Assembly: GCF_003065385.1 (NCBI RefSeq)
Contig: NZ_CP023277.1
Span: 262,019 to 326,018 of the forward strand
Direction: 5' to 3'
DNA: 64,000 bases
DNA from: Polynucleobacter acidiphobus
Lineage (GTDB): Bacteria; Pseudomonadota; Gammaproteobacteria; Burkholderiales; Burkholderiaceae
The notes under the pieces are model-generated. The model worked only from the letters and a program-made list of their open reading frames with translations, searched no databases and was not told where the DNA came from. How positions within the stretch are numbered: the first letter of the stretch is position 1; every line of letters begins with the position of its first letter. Of this stretch, positions 61,982 through 64,000 are shown piece by piece. Position numbers and translations under genes: made by a program.

Positions 61982-62819
61982 ATGAATGGAATTGAAGGCG
62001 AAGACATGTACCAGTTAAAGGTTATTAATGGGAAAAATGTATTTATTGTTGAATCCCATCATCACGCTTTGTTGCCTTGGAGCCTCATAAAGAAGGGGTT
62101 TGATGCCAACCTGATACTCATTAGCTTAGATCACCATACTGATTGTATGCCCGCTTTTAACGCACATAGATGCATTGAAAGTAAGTCTGATGACGCAAAA
62201 TATGATCAGATGTTCGAGACTCTATTCTCTGATTTTAATTATCAAGACGAAAAAAGTGTGCTCAGAGCAATTTATAAATTAAGATATGACGAGCAAATTC
62301 ATACGGCAATTTGCGGCAAAATTTTTACACATTCCTTTTCAATAAATTTTTCGGATCAAACCCCCTCTGTTGAAGAGTTGACATATCGCAATTTGATCAG
62401 CATTCAATTTAAGAAAATGCTTCATGAAGGTATTCCATTAAAAGAGATTGAAAAACCCAAGGGTCCTTACACTTATGAATTGCCAAGGAATGGAATGTTT
62501 ACGATTTCTCCAGATTGTTATCTTGGTTGTCTAAAGGTGCCACATGATGATGAATGCCGAATTCGTCTTTACGCAGATGCCATTGAGTCAGACTACTTAA
62601 GTTATCAACTTGCAGTAGCCAGTCAAATGTCTTTTACATCTGGATTGGGATCGCTCGATAAATCGCCATATGTTTTAGACATAGATTTGGATTACTTCCA
62701 TTCGGATAAATCAATTAAGCCGAAAGATCCCAAAAAGTTTTATTCGTTGATTCGTGATGCTAAAGCATTGACTGTTGCAATGGAGAGACGTTGCGTTGAA
62801 ACTTTGAAATTAGAGGGCG
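61982..62819 (+). pseudogene. UPF0489-like protein gene truncated by an IS
   Basis: The gene encodes about 279 residues before entering the IS at 62820, where it stops at a TAA (62822-62824) inside the element. Family marks: VFIVESHHHALLPWSLI, LILISLDHHTDCMPAF and VLDIDLDYFHSDKS, the His/Asp-rich pattern of UPF0489 (arginase-like fold predicted for the family). The remaining 3' part should lie beyond the IS, outside the window. Function unknown. Confidence 0.75.
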
Positions 62820-62861
62820 GGTAATCCCCCCATTTTTAACCGAACCCAGAAGTAGGATTCA

Positions 62862-63689
62862 TTAAGCAACCATGGCTAGTCGCTGTTTCGGGGTAATACC
62901 GCCCAATGCCATATTTGGACGTTGATGGTTATATTTATACATCCACTCTGTTGCAAACTCTTGAACTTCATCTACGCTTTGCCAATAATGCTGCGATAGC
63001 CATTCATACCTCACGGTGCGATTAAAGCGCTCGACATACGCATTTTGCTGTGGTTTACCGGGTTGGATATGGGTAATATGGATCTGATGTTTGGCTGCCC
63101 ATTCCATCAGTCTGCCGCTCACCAGTTCTGGCCCGTTGTCCGCTCGTATAACGGCAGGCTTACCGCGCCAAGCAATGATCTGATCTAAAGCGCGGATTAC
63201 GCGCTCGGATGGCAGCGAGAAGTCCACCTCAATGCCCAAAGCTTCCCGGTTAAAGTCGTCAATCACGTTAAAGAGGCGGATGGATCTGCCATCTTGTAAC
63301 TGGTCATGCATAAAATCCATCGACCACACCTGGTTGATACCGAGCGGCACCACCAAGGCATCGGGCTTATCCCGTACCAAACGCTTGCGGGGTTTGATGC
63401 GCAGGTTCAGTTCTAACTCCCGGTAAATCCGGTAAATGCGTTTGTGGTTCCATTTGAAGTTCTTGACATTGCGAAGGTGCAAATAGCACAGCCCAAAGCC
63501 CCAGCTGCGGTTGTTATCCGTCAATCGGATCAGCCAGTTGGCAATCTGCTCGTTCTCGGCATTACTCTTGGCCTCATAGCGATAGCAAGACTCGCTAACC
63601 CTAAAAGCTTCGCAAGCCAAACGAATGGGGATTGCTTTATCTCTGACTGCCCGCTGGGCCATCTCACGTCTGTGAGATGGCCTCACCAC
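62862..63689 (-). CDS. IS3-family transposase OrfB, copy 2
   Basis: A 275-residue DDE transposase identical in protein sequence to the copy at 42300-43127. Expressed by -1 frameshift at A AAA AAG (63689-63695), with the stimulating hairpin at 63657-63682. Confidence 0.95.
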   Translation of the reverse strand: MVRPSHRREMAQRAVRDKAIPIRLACEAFRVSESCYRYEAKSNAENEQIANWLIRLTDNNRSWGFGLCYLHLRNVKNFKWNHKRIYRIYRELELNLRIKPRKRLVRDKPDALVVPLGINQVWSMDFMHDQLQDGRSIRLFNVIDDFNREALGIEVDFSLPSERVIRALDQIIAWRGKPAVIRADNGPELVSGRLMEWAAKHQIHITHIQPGKPQQNAYVERFNRTVRYEWLSQHYWQSVDEVQEFATEWMYKYNHQRPNMALGGITPKQRLAMVA

Positions 63690-63949
63690 TTTTTTGCGAG
63701 GGCTTCGGTCACGATCTCCGCCTTAAGCTTCTCTTCGATATACATCTTCTTTAAGCGGGCGTTCTCTGCTTCAAGCTCCTTCATGCGAGCCATCATCGAG
63801 GTATCCATGCCGCCATACTTGGCGCGCCACTTGTAAAAGGTGGCAGAGCTAATGCCGAGCTCTCGGCAAACATCAGGAACACCCAAGCCAGCATCAACCC
63901 GTTTAAGGGCATCCATGATTTGGCTATCGGTAAATTTAGAACGCTTCAT
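63683..63949 (-). CDS. IS3-family OrfA, copy 2
   Basis: An 88-residue HTH protein identical to the one at 43121-43387. It overlaps orfB by 7 bases. Confidence 0.95.
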   Translation of the reverse strand: MKRSKFTDSQIMDALKRVDAGLGVPDVCRELGISSATFYKWRAKYGGMDTSMMARMKELEAENARLKKMYIEEKLKAEIVTEALAKKW

Positions 63950-64000
63950 GCAGAACTCCTCTATTAGAGAAAATTCTACCTCTGAGGACGGTTAACCTGT

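Larger units (their letters stand above)
62820..64000 (-). mobile_element. IS3-family insertion sequence, copy 2 (runs off the window)
   Basis: Same element and orientation as 42257-43450, shifted by 20562 bases for the ORFs. Left end GGTAATCCCCCCA at 62820-62832, with five T where copy 1 has six. By comparison the right end should lie about 12 bases beyond the window. The left flank is GGCG; the matching duplication cannot be checked. It interrupts a UPF0489-like gene. Confidence 0.95.

Overview
The window looks like a chromosomal segment of a freshwater betaproteobacterium of the Burkholderiaceae, most likely Polynucleobacter or a close relative. This is inferred from gene order (tolQRAB-pal-cpoB-queC; exbB-exbD-lpxK-Trm112-kdsB-adk; glyA-nrdR), compact spacing and moderate GC. 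No rRNA, tRNA or CRISPR array was seen.

Region 1 (1-19081) is core genome: the end of ribD with ribE, the Tol-Pal envelope operon with queC, glyA-nrdR, a second ExbB/ExbD pair with lpxK, kdsB and adk, then xseA, murB, yajQ, xerD, plsY, a MAPEG protein and folE. One accessory insert, a higBA toxin-antitoxin pair with its own palindromic operator, sits between xseA and murB. Beside it are a twin palindrome and a 19-codon ORF that may be a relic of another such module.

Region 2 (19157-52088) is a surface polysaccharide locus. gmd, fcl and manC supply GDP-L-fucose. They are interrupted by a HiPIP gene with a Fur-like box and by a rubrerythrin gene. Next come a family 2 glycosyltransferase, an O-antigen-ligase-like protein, Wzz and two EPS-type MarR regulators with related operators. 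A tightly coupled operon then makes CMP-pseudaminic acid (pseB, pseC, pseF, pseG, a formyltransferase, pseI). No pseH is present and the formyltransferase sits in its place, so an N-formylated sugar is predicted. An AT-rich stretch follows, with a PglK-like ABC flippase, methyltransferases, glycosyltransferases, a Wzy-like polymerase, two family 9 glycosyltransferases and an epimerase. The WecA-like initiating transferase lies at the far end. The composition of wzz-marR and of the region around wecA is visibly GC-rich, whereas the middle is AT-rich, as in exchanged O-antigen cassettes. An integrase/XRE/unknown triad is inserted just before wecA.

Region 3 (52100-64000) is a mobile island. It carries a zeta-like kinase with a small partner, a compact tyrosine recombinase, a gene split precisely by an IS3-family element, a two-gene cassette whose first protein has a HEPN-like motif, a MarR-tautomerase pair, a CoiA-like nuclease, small conserved-looking proteins and a UPF0489-like gene cut by an IS. 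Its noncoding DNA is unusually structured. Four copies of a TGTC-N9-GACA palindrome lie upstream of three leftward genes, and a patterned hexamer array lies between two divergent genes.

Two near-identical IS3-family elements in the same orientation (42257-43450 and 62820 to beyond the window end) bracket about 19.4 kb from the second half of the polysaccharide locus through the island.
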